Source: JBBDXS01 sp040902195 (GTDB taxonomy: Bacteria > Chloroflexota > Dehalococcoidia > DSTF01 > RBG-16-68-14). Taken from it: 64,000 nt of DNA. The translations under genes and the position numbers were made by a program. The DNA is taken from NCBI GenBank assembly GCA_040902195.1, contig JBBDXS010000002.1, forward strand, positions 124,001-188,000. Direction: 5' to 3'. Below, piece by piece: positions 41,783 to 51,500 of this stretch (its first letter is position 1; each line of letters starts with the position of its first letter). The notes under the pieces were generated by a model that had not been told where the DNA came from, did no database searches, and saw only the letters and a program-made list of their open reading frames with translations.

Positions 41783-42805
41783 ATGCACTACGTCCCCTAC
41801 GGCCCCGAGTTGGAAGGCGTCCCGAACGTCGTGGTGGACGCGCGGGGCAACAGCGCTACGGTGCTGGAGCTCAGCCACTGGCCGCGCACCCGCACGCCGG
41901 CCGAGCTCAAGGCGGACACGAGCTCCGCGATCGTGCTGAACTACCTGCGCTCGCCGGACCGAGAAGCGTACCGCCGGGGCGCCGAGGCGGTCTCGAACAA
42001 CCACTACGACATCGATGGGCTGATGGGCATCTGGGCGGTGCTGAACCCGGAGGCGGCCCTCGAGCGCGCGGACCTCATGATCACGACGGCCGAGTGCGGC
42101 GACTTCGATCGCTGGTCTGGCGAGCACGCAACGAAGATCGCCTGCGCGCTCTACGGCCTCGAATCGCTGCCGTCCTCTCCGCTGCGGCAGGGCCTCGGCG
42201 GGATCCGCGACTTCCTGGAGCGCACAGGCTACCTCTACAACGAAACGCTGCCGCTCGTGCAGCAGCTCCTCGATGATGCGGATGCGTTCGAGCCGTACTG
42301 GCGCGATGAGTACGAACGCGTGCAGGCGGGCCGCGAGCTGTTCGCGCACGGCGAGGCGACGCTACAGGAGGTCGAGGACATCGACCTCGCAGTGTTCACC
42401 CTGCCGTTCGCCGTGCACGACATGGCGCTCTATGAGCAGACCAACTGCTCGCGCGTCGCGCTGGTGATCGAGGGGCAGCGCTACCAGGTGCGCTACCGCT
42501 ACGAGTCGTGGGTGGAGTACCAGAGCCGGCAGACGCCGCCACGCGTCGATCTGCGGCCGTTCGCTGGCTTCTTGATGACGTTCGAGGGCAACGCCGGTGA
42601 ATGGGTCGCTGATGAGGTCCAGCAGACGCTGCCCAAGCTGCGCCTGCGCGGGCCGGAGGGCGGCACATCGTCCAGCTCGCTAACGCCGGGGCTGTTTCTG
42701 CGCCTGCTGGCGAACTACCTGCGCGAGAACGCTTCGAACGCGGAGCGGCTCTGGTCGCCGGCCAGCGCGGACGTCGATTACGTGGCGACGCTGCCGAGCG
42801 ACTAG
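41783..42805 (+). CDS. DUF6687-like protein of unknown function
   Basis: A 340-residue soluble protein. It opens YGPELEGVPNVVVDARGNSA and TVLELSHWPRTRTPAELKAD, followed by SNNHYDIDGLMGIWAVLNPE, where the Asp-x-Asp/His cluster resembles the DHH-like NNHYDIDG pattern shared by family members I recall as DUF6687. Later TLPFAVHDMALYEQTNCSRV and TFEGNAGEWVADEV. No signal or membrane segments. A metal-dependent hydrolase role is possible from the His/Asp cluster but unproven. A TAGAAT box lies near 41751. Its end overlaps the convergent thioesterase by 4 bases. Confidence 0.7.
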   Translation: MHYVPYGPELEGVPNVVVDARGNSATVLELSHWPRTRTPAELKADTSSAIVLNYLRSPDREAYRRGAEAVSNNHYDIDGLMGIWAVLNPEAALERADLMITTAECGDFDRWSGEHATKIACALYGLESLPSSPLRQGLGGIRDFLERTGYLYNETLPLVQQLLDDADAFEPYWRDEYERVQAGRELFAHGEATLQEVEDIDLAVFTLPFAVHDMALYEQTNCSRVALVIEGQRYQVRYRYESWVEYQSRQTPPRVDLRPFAGFLMTFEGNAGEWVADEVQQTLPKLRLRGPEGGTSSSSLTPGLFLRLLANYLRENASNAERLWSPASADVDYVATLPSD

Positions 42806-43182
42806 CTCCCGGCGAAGCGGGCGATGTCGATGAGGGCGCGCTCGTGGATGCCCCCGCCGATCTTCACCCCGTCTTCGTTCCACACCTCAACATCGAACTT
42901 GTAGCGGCGTCCGTTGATCTCGTTCAGCGTGACCTTCGCCGTGACCTTCTTACCGACGTTAGTGGGCGCGAGGTGGCGCACGTCGACGTGAAAGCCGACG
43001 GACTGCTCGCCGGGGTCGACGTAGCGGGACATAAGGCGGACGCAGGTAGCCTCGATGAGGGCGACCATCGAGGGAGTGGAGTACATGGACGGCGCGTCGG
43101 GGCCGAGGTGGGTGATGCCCATCTCGGGTGTGGTGGTGATCGTCTGCTCGTCGGCGACGCCGGGCTGTAGGTCGGGCTTCAC
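42802..43182 (-). CDS. hotdog-fold thioesterase, FlK-like
   Basis: A 126-residue hotdog protein. I start it at GTG 43182, preceded by GGAGGCC; a longer frame has no support. MYSTPSMVALIEATCVRLM near 35-53 and SVGFHVDVRHLAPTNVGKKV near 62-81 give the Thr, Glu and His positions of fluoroacetyl-CoA thioesterase-like enzymes. It likely hydrolyses a small acyl-CoA. Convergent with the preceding gene. Confidence 0.85.
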   Translation of the reverse strand: MKPDLQPGVADEQTITTTPEMGITHLGPDAPSMYSTPSMVALIEATCVRLMSRYVDPGEQSVGFHVDVRHLAPTNVGKKVTAKVTLNEINGRRYKFDVEVWNEDGVKIGGGIHERALIDIARFAGS

Positions 43183-43366
43183 GCGGGCCTCCTTGGTTGG
43201 TGTGCGGGGATGGTAGCACGGGGACTGGGTGCCCCCTTCGCTGCGCTCGAGGGCAGGCTTTGCGGAGGCGGGAGACCGCGCGTCACAAGTCCCTGGACGC
43301 CCGACCCCAAACCCTCGATAATCGTTTCGTCTTCCAATCCCGGGCGGCACGCAAGGAAGGGACCCC

Positions 43367-45007
43367 ATGGCGACGGCTCCTCCGACCGACCCACCACCGA
43401 AGGTCCAGCACAAGATCCTCGGGCTTGTCGTCCACGGCGTTGGCGAGCAGAGCGCCGGGTCGACGCTCCGATCGTTCGTGAAGGACTTCTATCCGCTGAT
43501 CCGCAAGCGCATCGACCCAAAAGCAGGCATCGACGTGACGCCGCTCGACGACGAGGGGCTGCCGAAGGTGACGATCTCGTTTCGCAACGAGGCGCGTGAC
43601 CATCGCTACGAGCTGATCGTGCGCGAGGTGCACTGGGCGAAGGCGTTCGCGCCGCCCTCGCTCGGAGGGCTGCTGGCGGGCATGATCACGCTGCTCACCA
43701 GCTGGTTCGGGCGCGTCGAGAACGTGCAGTCGTCGGAGTTCGTGAACCAGGTCGCGAACGCGCCCGGGCCGGTGCGTCACACGTGGCCGCGGCGGCTGAT
43801 CTTCATCGCGTGGTTCGTCGCGCAGCTCCTCGTGCGCGCCGTGCGCAACGCCGCGATTGTCTTCGTCATGCTGATCTTCTCGCCGTTCGCGTTCGTCATC
43901 GCGACCGTCTTGCTGATCGGCGGGCGCATGGGCTGGGCGCGCATGCCGCCGGCCTGGCTTCGATCGCTTGTCGCGGAGTACGCGAAGTTCCAACCGTCGG
44001 TGGTGGAGCTGGCGATCGTGCTGGCCTCGCCATTCGTCGCGCTGCTCTACCTTGCCCTGCTGCTGCTGGAGTCGATCGGACCCGTGTCGGCCGTGCTCCC
44101 CGAACAGGTATCGAAGGCGCGTAGCGCAATCGCAACGATCCTGACGAGCTACCTGGGCGACGTCTGGATCTACGCGTCGCAGCCGTGGGAGGCCGCGCAG
44201 ATCCGGACACGATTCGAGTCGCGCTTCAAGCGCCTCGTTGAGGACGAACGCGACGGCGCCGAGGCGATGTTCGTGATCGCGCACTCGCTCGGCTGTCCTG
44301 TCTCATACGAGGGGCTCTCCGGTCATCGCATGACGGACTTCATCAACCTCAACTTCCGAGAGGAAGCTACGAGGAACGACACGCGGCCGGCGCTCTACTA
44401 CTTCACGGTCGGTAGCGCGCTCCCGGCGATCTGGGCGGCGATGCCGGAGGAGGAGGAAGGGCGGCTGTATCGCGCGCTGCCCAATCAGGTGCACTGGGAG
44501 GACTTTTACAGTGAATACGACCCGGTGCGCATGGGGCTGATCTGCGACCCCGTCCCGCCGCCGTACGATCCGATCCCGCCGGACCCCGCGAACCGCGACG
44601 ACCTGGTGGTGAACCAGATGGACATGTTCGCGGAGCACACGGCGTACTGGAACAACGCCGAGCAGGTGCTGGCGCCGATGCTCGATACGATCACGCGCGG
44701 CCAGTTCGCCGGCCGGCTCGCGCTCGATCGAAAGGCGCGTCAGCACCGCGTGCGGGTGCTCTCGGCGTGGAAGGCGCTCGCGTGGCTGACGTTCCCGGCC
44801 GTCATGGCGGCGATGGTGTACTGGGGCGCGGCGGGATGGGCGCCGGACATCTTCGACGTTGGTCTCCTCGACAAGGAGCTGAAGGAGTTCGCGCTGACGC
44901 CGTACCTGTGGGCGGCCGTCGCGGCGGCGTTCGCGGTGGGAGTCTATTCGACGATCGTGAAGTGGATCTGGGACGGCTGGGACCAGCGCGTGAAGTACGA
45001 GCCGTAG
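43367..45007 (+). CDS. membrane protein with split alpha/beta-hydrolase motifs
   Basis: A 546-residue protein. LGLVVHGVGEQSAGS near residues 18-32 looks like the oxyanion strand of an alpha/beta hydrolase, and FVIAHSLGCPVSYEGL near 301-316 supplies the nucleophile elbow (HSLGC). Between them are about three hydrophobic helices (about 140-190 and 212-240), and two more lie at the C-terminus (about 463-480 and 510-530). Later YFTVGSALPAIW and DMFAEHTAYWNN could carry acid and His. A membrane-bound lipase or esterase is a reasonable guess. The gene stands alone. Confidence 0.68.
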   Translation: MATAPPTDPPPKVQHKILGLVVHGVGEQSAGSTLRSFVKDFYPLIRKRIDPKAGIDVTPLDDEGLPKVTISFRNEARDHRYELIVREVHWAKAFAPPSLGGLLAGMITLLTSWFGRVENVQSSEFVNQVANAPGPVRHTWPRRLIFIAWFVAQLLVRAVRNAAIVFVMLIFSPFAFVIATVLLIGGRMGWARMPPAWLRSLVAEYAKFQPSVVELAIVLASPFVALLYLALLLLESIGPVSAVLPEQVSKARSAIATILTSYLGDVWIYASQPWEAAQIRTRFESRFKRLVEDERDGAEAMFVIAHSLGCPVSYEGLSGHRMTDFINLNFREEATRNDTRPALYYFTVGSALPAIWAAMPEEEEGRLYRALPNQVHWEDFYSEYDPVRMGLICDPVPPPYDPIPPDPANRDDLVVNQMDMFAEHTAYWNNAEQVLAPMLDTITRGQFAGRLALDRKARQHRVRVLSAWKALAWLTFPAVMAAMVYWGAAGWAPDIFDVGLLDKELKEFALTPYLWAAVAAAFAVGVYSTIVKWIWDGWDQRVKYEP

Positions 45008-45021
45008 TAGGGCGCGAGCCC

Positions 45022-45047
45022 GCGCGGGTCTTAAGACCCGCGCCTAC
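45022..45047. repeat. TAGGGG-family palindrome
   Basis: GCGCGGGTCTT and AAGACCCGCGC abut, followed by CTAC. It lies just after the hydrolase stop and may serve as its hairpin end. Confidence 0.7.
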
Positions 45048-45110
45048 GGGCGTTCGTGTCCTATCCGGCGGCGTTCGACGGCGATTCCTGCTACAAGCTA
45101 CACTCCTCCC

Positions 45111-45782
45111 GTGAAGCTCGGGCTTGTCGCAGACGTACACACGAACATCGAGGGGTTGCGCATCGCGCTCGATATGATGGGCGAGGTCGATGAGTTGGTA
45201 TGCGCCGGGGACGCCGTGTACCAGTTCCGCTTCTCGAACGAGGTGGTTGCGCTGCTTAAGCAGCGGAACGCGCGCTACATCCTGGGTAATCACGAGCGCG
45301 TCCTGCTGTCGGAGTGGGGCGAGCGAGCGCGCAGCGCGGAACACGTGCGCGGCGACCTGGTCGAGTACATGGCGGCGCAGCCGTACGAGATCGAGACGCA
45401 GGTGAACGGCAAGAAGCTCGTCGTCGTGCACGGCAGCCCGTTTGATCCGCACGACGAGTACCTCTACCCGAATAGCCCCAATCTCAAGAAGCTCGCCGCA
45501 ATCGACGCCGACTACGTCGTGCTGGGGCACACGCACTTCACGATGGCGGAGCGCATCGGGAAGGCGCTGGTGATCAACCCTGGCTCCGCCGGTGAGCCGC
45601 GCGACCATCGCAACGGCTTCCGGCTCTCGTGCGCGGTGCTCGATACCGAGACGGGGGAGGTCGAGTTCCACCACTACGACGACCCGACGCGCCCGAAGAT
45701 CGATCCGGCGCACGTGCCGGCAGCGAACCCGTCGGCGCCGCGGACGTACGCAGCGCCCGATAACACGGCGTTTTGGACATGA
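45111..45782 (+). CDS. metallophosphoesterase, YfcE-like
   Basis: A 223-residue calcineurin-like phosphoesterase starting at GTG 45111. KLGLVADVHTNIEGL near 2-16, LVCAGDAVYQF near 31, YILGNHERVLLSEWG near 63-77, VVVHGSPFDPHDEY near 105-118 and VVLGHTHFTMA near 134-144 supply the two-metal site. The C-terminal tail (after residue 190) is extra and ends FWT; those last codons are repeated twice downstream in a tandem repeat. Substrate unknown. Confidence 0.9.
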   Translation: MKLGLVADVHTNIEGLRIALDMMGEVDELVCAGDAVYQFRFSNEVVALLKQRNARYILGNHERVLLSEWGERARSAEHVRGDLVEYMAAQPYEIETQVNGKKLVVVHGSPFDPHDEYLYPNSPNLKKLAAIDADYVVLGHTHFTMAERIGKALVINPGSAGEPRDHRNGFRLSCAVLDTETGEVEFHHYDDPTRPKIDPAHVPAANPSAPRTYAAPDNTAFWT

Positions 45783-46098
45783 GCCGCGCAACAGCCACCG
45801 CCGGAAGTTGAACAGCCATGGCAGTTCCTCTCTCGGTGGCGAAGACAACATTGTTCGCTAGCTCCCCTCTCCCGTGCACGGGAGAGGGGCCGGGGATGAG
45901 CGCCTACGTCCCGCCGAAGAACGACCCGTTTTGGACGTGAGCCGCGCAACAGCCACCGCCGGAAGTTGAACAGCCATGGCAGATCCTCTCTCGGTGGCGA
46001 AGACAACATTGTTCGCTAGCTCCCCTCTCCCGTATACGGGAGAGGGGACGGGGGTGAGGGCCTACGTCCCGCCGAAGAACGACCCGTTCTGGACGTAG
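45770..46098. repeat. 158-bp tandem repeat that recopies the upstream gene's last codons
   Basis: Two tandem units of exactly 158 bases (45770-45927 and 45928-46085) plus a partial third (46086-46098). Each unit starts GTTYTGGACRT, the final codons (FWT and stop) of the metallophosphoesterase. Each also ends with codons reading AYVPPKNDP, related to the gene's own TYAAPDNTA. Inside each is the CCCCTCTCCC/GGGAGAGGGG palindrome (45864-45889 and 46022-46047). The units differ at only a few positions. Confidence 0.92.
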
Positions 46099-46110
46099 GG
46101 GGCGAGCGGT

Positions 46111-46135
46111 GGGCGGGCGGCTCGCGGGCCGCCCC
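46111..46135. repeat. degenerate TAGGGG-family palindrome
   Basis: GGGCGGGCGGCTCGCGGGCC-type sequence closely resembles the copy at 3136-3159, but the terminal CCCCTAC is changed to CCCCCAC. Located right after the tandem repeat. Confidence 0.5.
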
Positions 46136-46197
46136 CACACGGCTGGCGGCCTTCTGGAAGGCTACGGGCTAGGCGCAGGAACGAAGTTCGTCATCAC

Positions 46198-46229
46198 TTG
46201 ACACCTTCCCTAGGAGGGGAGTGTACAAT
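46198..46229 (+). promoter_or_regulatory. candidate promoter of the dockerin-peptidase gene
   Basis: TTGACA (46198-46203) and TACAAT (46224-46229) are individually near-consensus but 20 bases apart, longer than ideal. The start codon is at 46278, after AAAGGAGG. Confidence 0.4.
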
Positions 46230-46277
46230 AGGGCCCACCCAAAGGGAACGCCTCCACATGGCGAAAGGAGGAAGCTC

Positions 46278-47345
46278 ATGCCTATTCGTTGTTCCATCGG
46301 ATTGAAAGCTGTTGCAGCAGCGGTGGTGGTTTCCGCTGTGTTCGCTGCTGGTGTTGGAACGATGGCGCGAGCAGATGCTCCAACGCCGACACCACAGGCT
46401 GAGTTCATGACAGACGAGGAGGTTGGCGAATACAAGGCAACCCATGACCCAGCGCCACCGCCGACGCCATCCCAAGAGCTCCTAGACCGCATTGCCGCGA
46501 AGGAAGCGACCGTTAAGGAATGGTATGCCGCTCATCCAGACAAGGTGCCTGGAAGCGAGCAAGCGTCTGACGCCTCTGTACAGTCGTTTTCGTCATGCGC
46601 CGACTACGACGGCAACGGCGTGGTCGACCTGTTCAACGACATCTTCTATGTGGCTTTCAGTTTCGGAATGATTGATGGGACCGCAGATCTTGACAATAGC
46701 GGCGGTGTTGTCGACCTGTTCAACGACATCTTCATCGCTGCTCCGCAATTTGGCTCAGGGTGTTACAGATCAGGCGTCACGTCGATCGGCAGGCTCTATC
46801 AAGGTCAGTGGAACTCGTATTACTGCGGGCCGGCAGCTGTTGCGGAAGCGCTGGCGATAAAGCCCGGGCGCTTTGGCGTGGTGGATCAGGGCGCCGCGGC
46901 ATGGCTCTTGAACACCGATCCAGATGGCACCGACTGGTATGGGGGCCCGGCGAGGGTGCCCCTCGCGTACAATACCGGCTACCCGGTACGGGACGTGCTG
47001 AACTATGAGATAGGTACGGCTTGGTACGTTCCTCACGCGCTACCGTACAGTCCTTCGTCGGATGATATTTCGACGTACGTCAACTCTATGGTGGCCAACA
47101 TCAACCAGCGCTGGCCTGTGCTTGGCGATGCATGGGAGGCATCTTTCGGCAGTCACCTCCGCGGCCACCCGTTGAGTCAAGAGATCTTCCATTGGTTCAC
47201 GATCAGCGGCTATGAGGACGGCGGGGATACCACGAACTACATGGACTCCGCCACAACGGTTTGGGCCGCAGTCCAAGGATGGAACACGCTCTTCCCTTCT
47301 AGCACGCTCGTCACCATCCTCGGTGGTCGTGGTTACGTCTGGTAG
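46278..47345 (+). CDS. secreted dockerin-like protein with C39-like peptidase domain
   Basis: A 355-residue exported protein, started at ATG 46278 after AAAGGAGG. The signal peptide covers about 1-32. Residues about 95-155 contain two calcium-loop-like repeats with identical GVVDLFNDIF ends (DYDGNGVVDLFND and DLDNSGGVVDLFND), a dockerin type I pattern flanked by Cys. The rest is papain-like: YYCGPAAVAEAL near 181-192 has the Cys, and EIFHWFTISGYED near 303-315 the His. C39-like proteases cleave at the surface or outside. The gene and its neighbour are visibly lower in GC than their surroundings, suggesting transfer. Confidence 0.75.
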   Translation: MPIRCSIGLKAVAAAVVVSAVFAAGVGTMARADAPTPTPQAEFMTDEEVGEYKATHDPAPPPTPSQELLDRIAAKEATVKEWYAAHPDKVPGSEQASDASVQSFSSCADYDGNGVVDLFNDIFYVAFSFGMIDGTADLDNSGGVVDLFNDIFIAAPQFGSGCYRSGVTSIGRLYQGQWNSYYCGPAAVAEALAIKPGRFGVVDQGAAAWLLNTDPDGTDWYGGPARVPLAYNTGYPVRDVLNYEIGTAWYVPHALPYSPSSDDISTYVNSMVANINQRWPVLGDAWEASFGSHLRGHPLSQEIFHWFTISGYEDGGDTTNYMDSATTVWAAVQGWNTLFPSSTLVTILGGRGYVW

Positions 47346-48516
47346 AGCTATCCTATTGTTAGCCACGGTGTTGACCGTCGGGAGCGGCCTTGGGTGCTCC
47401 CGATCATCGGACTCGGCGTCCACGCAGACGCCCGTTGCAAGTCTGGCTCAGACGCCGACAGCAGTTGTTCATCAGGACGAGACATTCTGCATCGTGGACT
47501 TGCCAGCGAGTTGGCGTTCGGCGCTGGCGCAGGGCAAGATCACTCTCCCTGATTCAGACTATCTGTATCCCGCGGCCGTGGCCGCCATTGGCGGTCGGGT
47601 GTTCGGAGCGCTCTATTCCGACGCATGGTCAGGTGTCGTGGCGGTTGATCACCAGGGTGCGGTCACGCGCGTCCGGGCCTTCGACAATCCGCAGGAGGAT
47701 CAGATCCAGGCTGCATTCGACGGTCGCTGGCTGGTGTGGGAGGAGAGCCATTCGCTGACGAACTGGAGCGATTGGGATATCAGGGCCTGGGACAGCACGA
47801 GCGGCGAGGTGTTCGACATTGCCAGCGCGCCGAGAGTTGGAGGGGTGCCGGTAGCAGGGCCATTTGTGATTCCCGTAGTTTCGCAAGGGAAGGCCGCCTG
47901 GGTACAGGCCAATGCGTCCGGTAGGGGCGAGATCCACCTGTACAATCTCGTCACACGGCAGGACAGGTTGCTCTCGACGGGGACAGCGGTGCCGCCCATC
48001 CTCTTTTGGGGCACGAAGCTCGTTTGGGCGGAGAAGGACTTGCCTGGCGGGGGAGGGCACCTCGCCATGGCGGACGCCGCAACCGGCGAGCCGTTGATAG
48101 TGCCTGAGCCGCTCGCCTCGCTCAGATCCATTGCCACGCTGGCCGCAAGCGAGGATCTCGTGGCGTGGTCGGAGGACTATTTCCATCTTTCGGTCTGGCG
48201 CGTCGGCGAGGCGGCGCCGAAAGGCATCTTTGCGGCTGGCCGCGAGGACGGCGTCGATTGGCTGACGATCGCGGGCGACATCGTCGCATGGCGTGGACTG
48301 CACGCGCCCATGGCTGCCGATCTCAGGACAGGCAGTGTCGCGCCGCTTACCGACGGCAACGGCTTTCTCTACACAAGCGGCAGGGCACTCGTCTTGGTAA
48401 AGCCCCTGGGGCCCATAGTCAAGGAGGGGGATGAGCATCATCGGTCCTTGACGCATTTCGAGACTGATGTCATCGATACGACCAAGCTGCCGCCGTTGCC
48501 GGGCTGCCCGTCCTAA
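47329..48516 (+). CDS. lipoprotein with repeated beta-strand (propeller-like) pattern
   Basis: About 395 residues. The true start is uncertain: GTG 47323 or 47329 would place a hydrophobic signal and lipobox GLGC correctly, overlapping the upstream gene by some 20 bases. The mature part shows repeating patterns such as GRWLVWEESHSL, GKAAWVQANASG, TKLVWAEKDLPG, DLVAWSEDYFHL and DIVAWRGLHAP, each about 40-50 residues apart, as in TolB/WD-like beta-propellers. No catalytic motif is recognised. Probably co-expressed with the dockerin-peptidase. Confidence 0.65.
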   Translation: MVTSGRAILLLATVLTVGSGLGCSRSSDSASTQTPVASLAQTPTAVVHQDETFCIVDLPASWRSALAQGKITLPDSDYLYPAAVAAIGGRVFGALYSDAWSGVVAVDHQGAVTRVRAFDNPQEDQIQAAFDGRWLVWEESHSLTNWSDWDIRAWDSTSGEVFDIASAPRVGGVPVAGPFVIPVVSQGKAAWVQANASGRGEIHLYNLVTRQDRLLSTGTAVPPILFWGTKLVWAEKDLPGGGGHLAMADAATGEPLIVPEPLASLRSIATLAASEDLVAWSEDYFHLSVWRVGEAAPKGIFAAGREDGVDWLTIAGDIVAWRGLHAPMAADLRTGSVAPLTDGNGFLYTSGRALVLVKPLGPIVKEGDEHHRSLTHFETDVIDTTKLPPLPGCPS

Positions 48517-48539
48517 GCCTCCGCTACAATACCTCCGTC

Positions 48540-51500
48540 ATGTCCTTCCAAAGCTTTGTCCTGGAGGCTGAGCGGAAGCTGGCCGGGCACAGCGCCTCGG
48601 CCGCCGAGGAGTTCCGGCGCGCGCTCGAGGAGCTCTCGCCGCGCCTCTCGGAGGCCGACTTGCGCGCGTGGGCCGAGGAAGGCCTCTCGCTCGCGGAGCA
48701 CTCGCTGCGGTCGTGGGAGGCCGCCGTCGAGTACTTCCGCGTTAGCCCGGCCGTGCTCGGCGTGCTCGATGACGCGGCGTTCCGGCGCTGGGTGCACGCG
48801 GGACGCGACCTCGCGGAGCACTCATCGGTCGTCGCGGCGTCGTACTTCCGCGCGAGCGTGCGCGCGGTGCCGTACCTGGACGAGCACCGCATCACGGAGT
48901 GGGCGATGCTGGGCCGGCACCTCTATCGCGGGCACTGGAAGTCGATCTCGCTGGCGTCGATGTTCTTCGCGGCGGGGCCGGGCCTGCTGCCGCTCCTGAC
49001 GATGGAGCAGCTCGCGCGGCTGACCGCGCTCGTCGAGTCGGTCGCGGAGCGTTCGTACGAGCTGGCCACCGACTGCCTCGATGCGGCGCCGCACCTGTTC
49101 GGCATGCTCGACCGCGAAGACCGGACGCCGTTCCTGGCGCTCGCCACGTCGGTCGCGGACGCGAGCTGGGCTGACGTGCGCCAGCTCTTCCAGCGCGGCG
49201 GCACGATCGTCGAAGCGATCGCGGAAGGAGAGCGCGGGCGGTTGCTCGCGCTTGGGAGCCGCGTGGCCGGACATCTGGGGCGGAACGCCTACGCGCTGTT
49301 CGCCGAAGGCGCGGAGGCGCTCGCGAGAGTGCCGCGCGACGCGCACGGCGACCTGCTCGGGCTGGCGGAGGAGCTGGCGGTCGGCTCGCCCACAGCGGCG
49401 ATGGAGTTCCTAAAGAGCGCGCCATCAGTGCTGCGCCGCGTCAACCCATCGGACTTGCAGCGCTGGCACGCGGCGGGGCATCGGATCCTCGAAGGCTCGC
49501 GGCCGGGGGGCGAAGCCTACTTCCGCCTCGAGTCCGGCAAGGGCGAGGACGTCCTGCGCGCGCTCTCGTCGCGCGTCGAGCTGACGGAGGTCGGCGGCGT
49601 GCTGCGGCTGTACTGCAAGGCGCTGACGGGCACCGACATCTCGATCCAGCCGTCGGCGGCGCTGGCGGAGAAGGGCATCGGCTGGGTGCACGAAGAGCGC
49701 CCGAGCACAGAAGGCACGACGGTCTACCTGCCGGAGTTCTCCGACGAGCATGTCGACAAGTCGAACAACTTCGCCGTCTACAAAGTCTACGCGACGCACC
49801 AGACGGCACACATCGAGTTCGGCAGCTTCTGGTTCCGCTTCGACCGCGACGGCGCCGTCCTGCCGCGGCGGCGAAACGTCATCGAGCAGGAGCGCACGGC
49901 GTCGCCGGGCAACGGAAAGCGCTACCTCACGGACATGGAGCGCTTCTTTGATATGTTCGGCGACCGCCGGCTCGCGCTCGATCTGTTCACGATCGTTGAG
50001 GACGCGCGCATCGACGCGCTCGTCCGGGGCGAGTACATGGGCATCCGGCGCTCGTGGTCGGAGTCGCAGGAGGCGGAGCTGGAGCGGCGGCCGGACGTGC
50101 GCTCGCTGCCGCTGCGTGAGGCGCTGGTCGAGAACCTGGTGCGCGCCAGCCTCGACGGCGCGCAGACGATGGTCTGGCCGGAGCAGCTCGCGCCGGTGCT
50201 CGCGGAAGCGATCCGCCTGCTGCGCCTCGTGCAGGCGGCGGACGCGATCGTCGAGGACGCAGCGGAGGCGACGTTGCTGCTCTACGATCTCGTGTCGAGC
50301 GTGCCGAACGTGCCATCGGACATGATCGAGGACCTCGACTGGGTAGAGATGGGCGAGGACGCGCTCGACGTGATGTCATCGTCGGGCGGCGGCCAGCCGT
50401 CGGAGATGCCGGACATGCCGGGCGGCGAAGAGCAGCCCTACGAAGGGCCGCAGCCGGTGGACTTCCGTGGCGACTTCAAGCCGGAGCTGGTGCAGCTCCT
50501 GATGCGTTTGCGGCTGAAGGAGGGGCAGGACGGGCCGGGCGACCTCTCGCCGCTGACGGCTGAGCAGCTCAAGGAGCTGATGGAGAAGAGCGTAGAGATC
50601 AACGTCAGCGGCATGGCGGAAGGCGACCTCGCATCGACGATCGGCCTCTTCCTCACGAACCTCGAGAAGGAGGCCGGCACGCCGATCCCCGACCAGGAGC
50701 TGCCGCCCCAGGACGGCACGCCGGGCGTGGAGGAGGGCGAGGAACAGCCGCTCGAGCGCGAGGTGAAGGCCTTCTACTACGACGAGTGGGACTTCCGCGC
50801 GGCCGACTACAAGCCGGGCTGGTGCTGCGTCCACGAGCAGTGGCTGGAGGAAGGCGACGGGGAGTACTACGAGGAAACGCTGCGCGAACACGCAGCGCTC
50901 GTCGCGGAAACCCGGCGCCAGTTCGAGCTGCTGCGCCCGGAGCTGTTCCGCAAGATCAAGAACGTCTACGACGGCGAGGAGTTCGACCTCGACCTCGTGA
51001 TCGAGTACTTCGTTGAGAAGCGCGCGGGACATCCGTACACGGACAAGGTCTACTGGCGCCGCAACAAAGTCGAACGCGACGTGGCCGTGGCGTTCCTGCT
51101 CGACATGAGCGCGTCGACGGACGAGGAGATCGAGAAGCGCAAGCAGAAGTACCACGATGAGCCGGACTTCGACGACGACCCGCGGCGCTACTTCCAGTGG
51201 CTGGCGCAACGACGCACGCAGCATGCCATCACGCCGCCGAAGCGCATCATCGATCTGGAGAAGGAGAGCACGGTGCTGCTGATCCGCGCGCTGGAGACGA
51301 TCGGCGACCAGTACGGCATCTACGGATTCTCCGGTTACGGCCGCGACAACGTGGAGTTCTACGTGATCAAGGACCTCGCGGAGCCCTTCTCCGACCACGT
51401 CGCGCGGCGCATCGACAAGATCGCGCCGATCCGGTCGACGCGCATGGGTCCGGCGATCCGCCACGCGACGGCCAAGCTGAGCGAGTACGACGCGAAGGTG

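Noticed and set aside
45770..46098. CRISPR array
   Set aside because: There are only two full units with a 158-bp period, no short repeat-spacer alternation and no cas genes.
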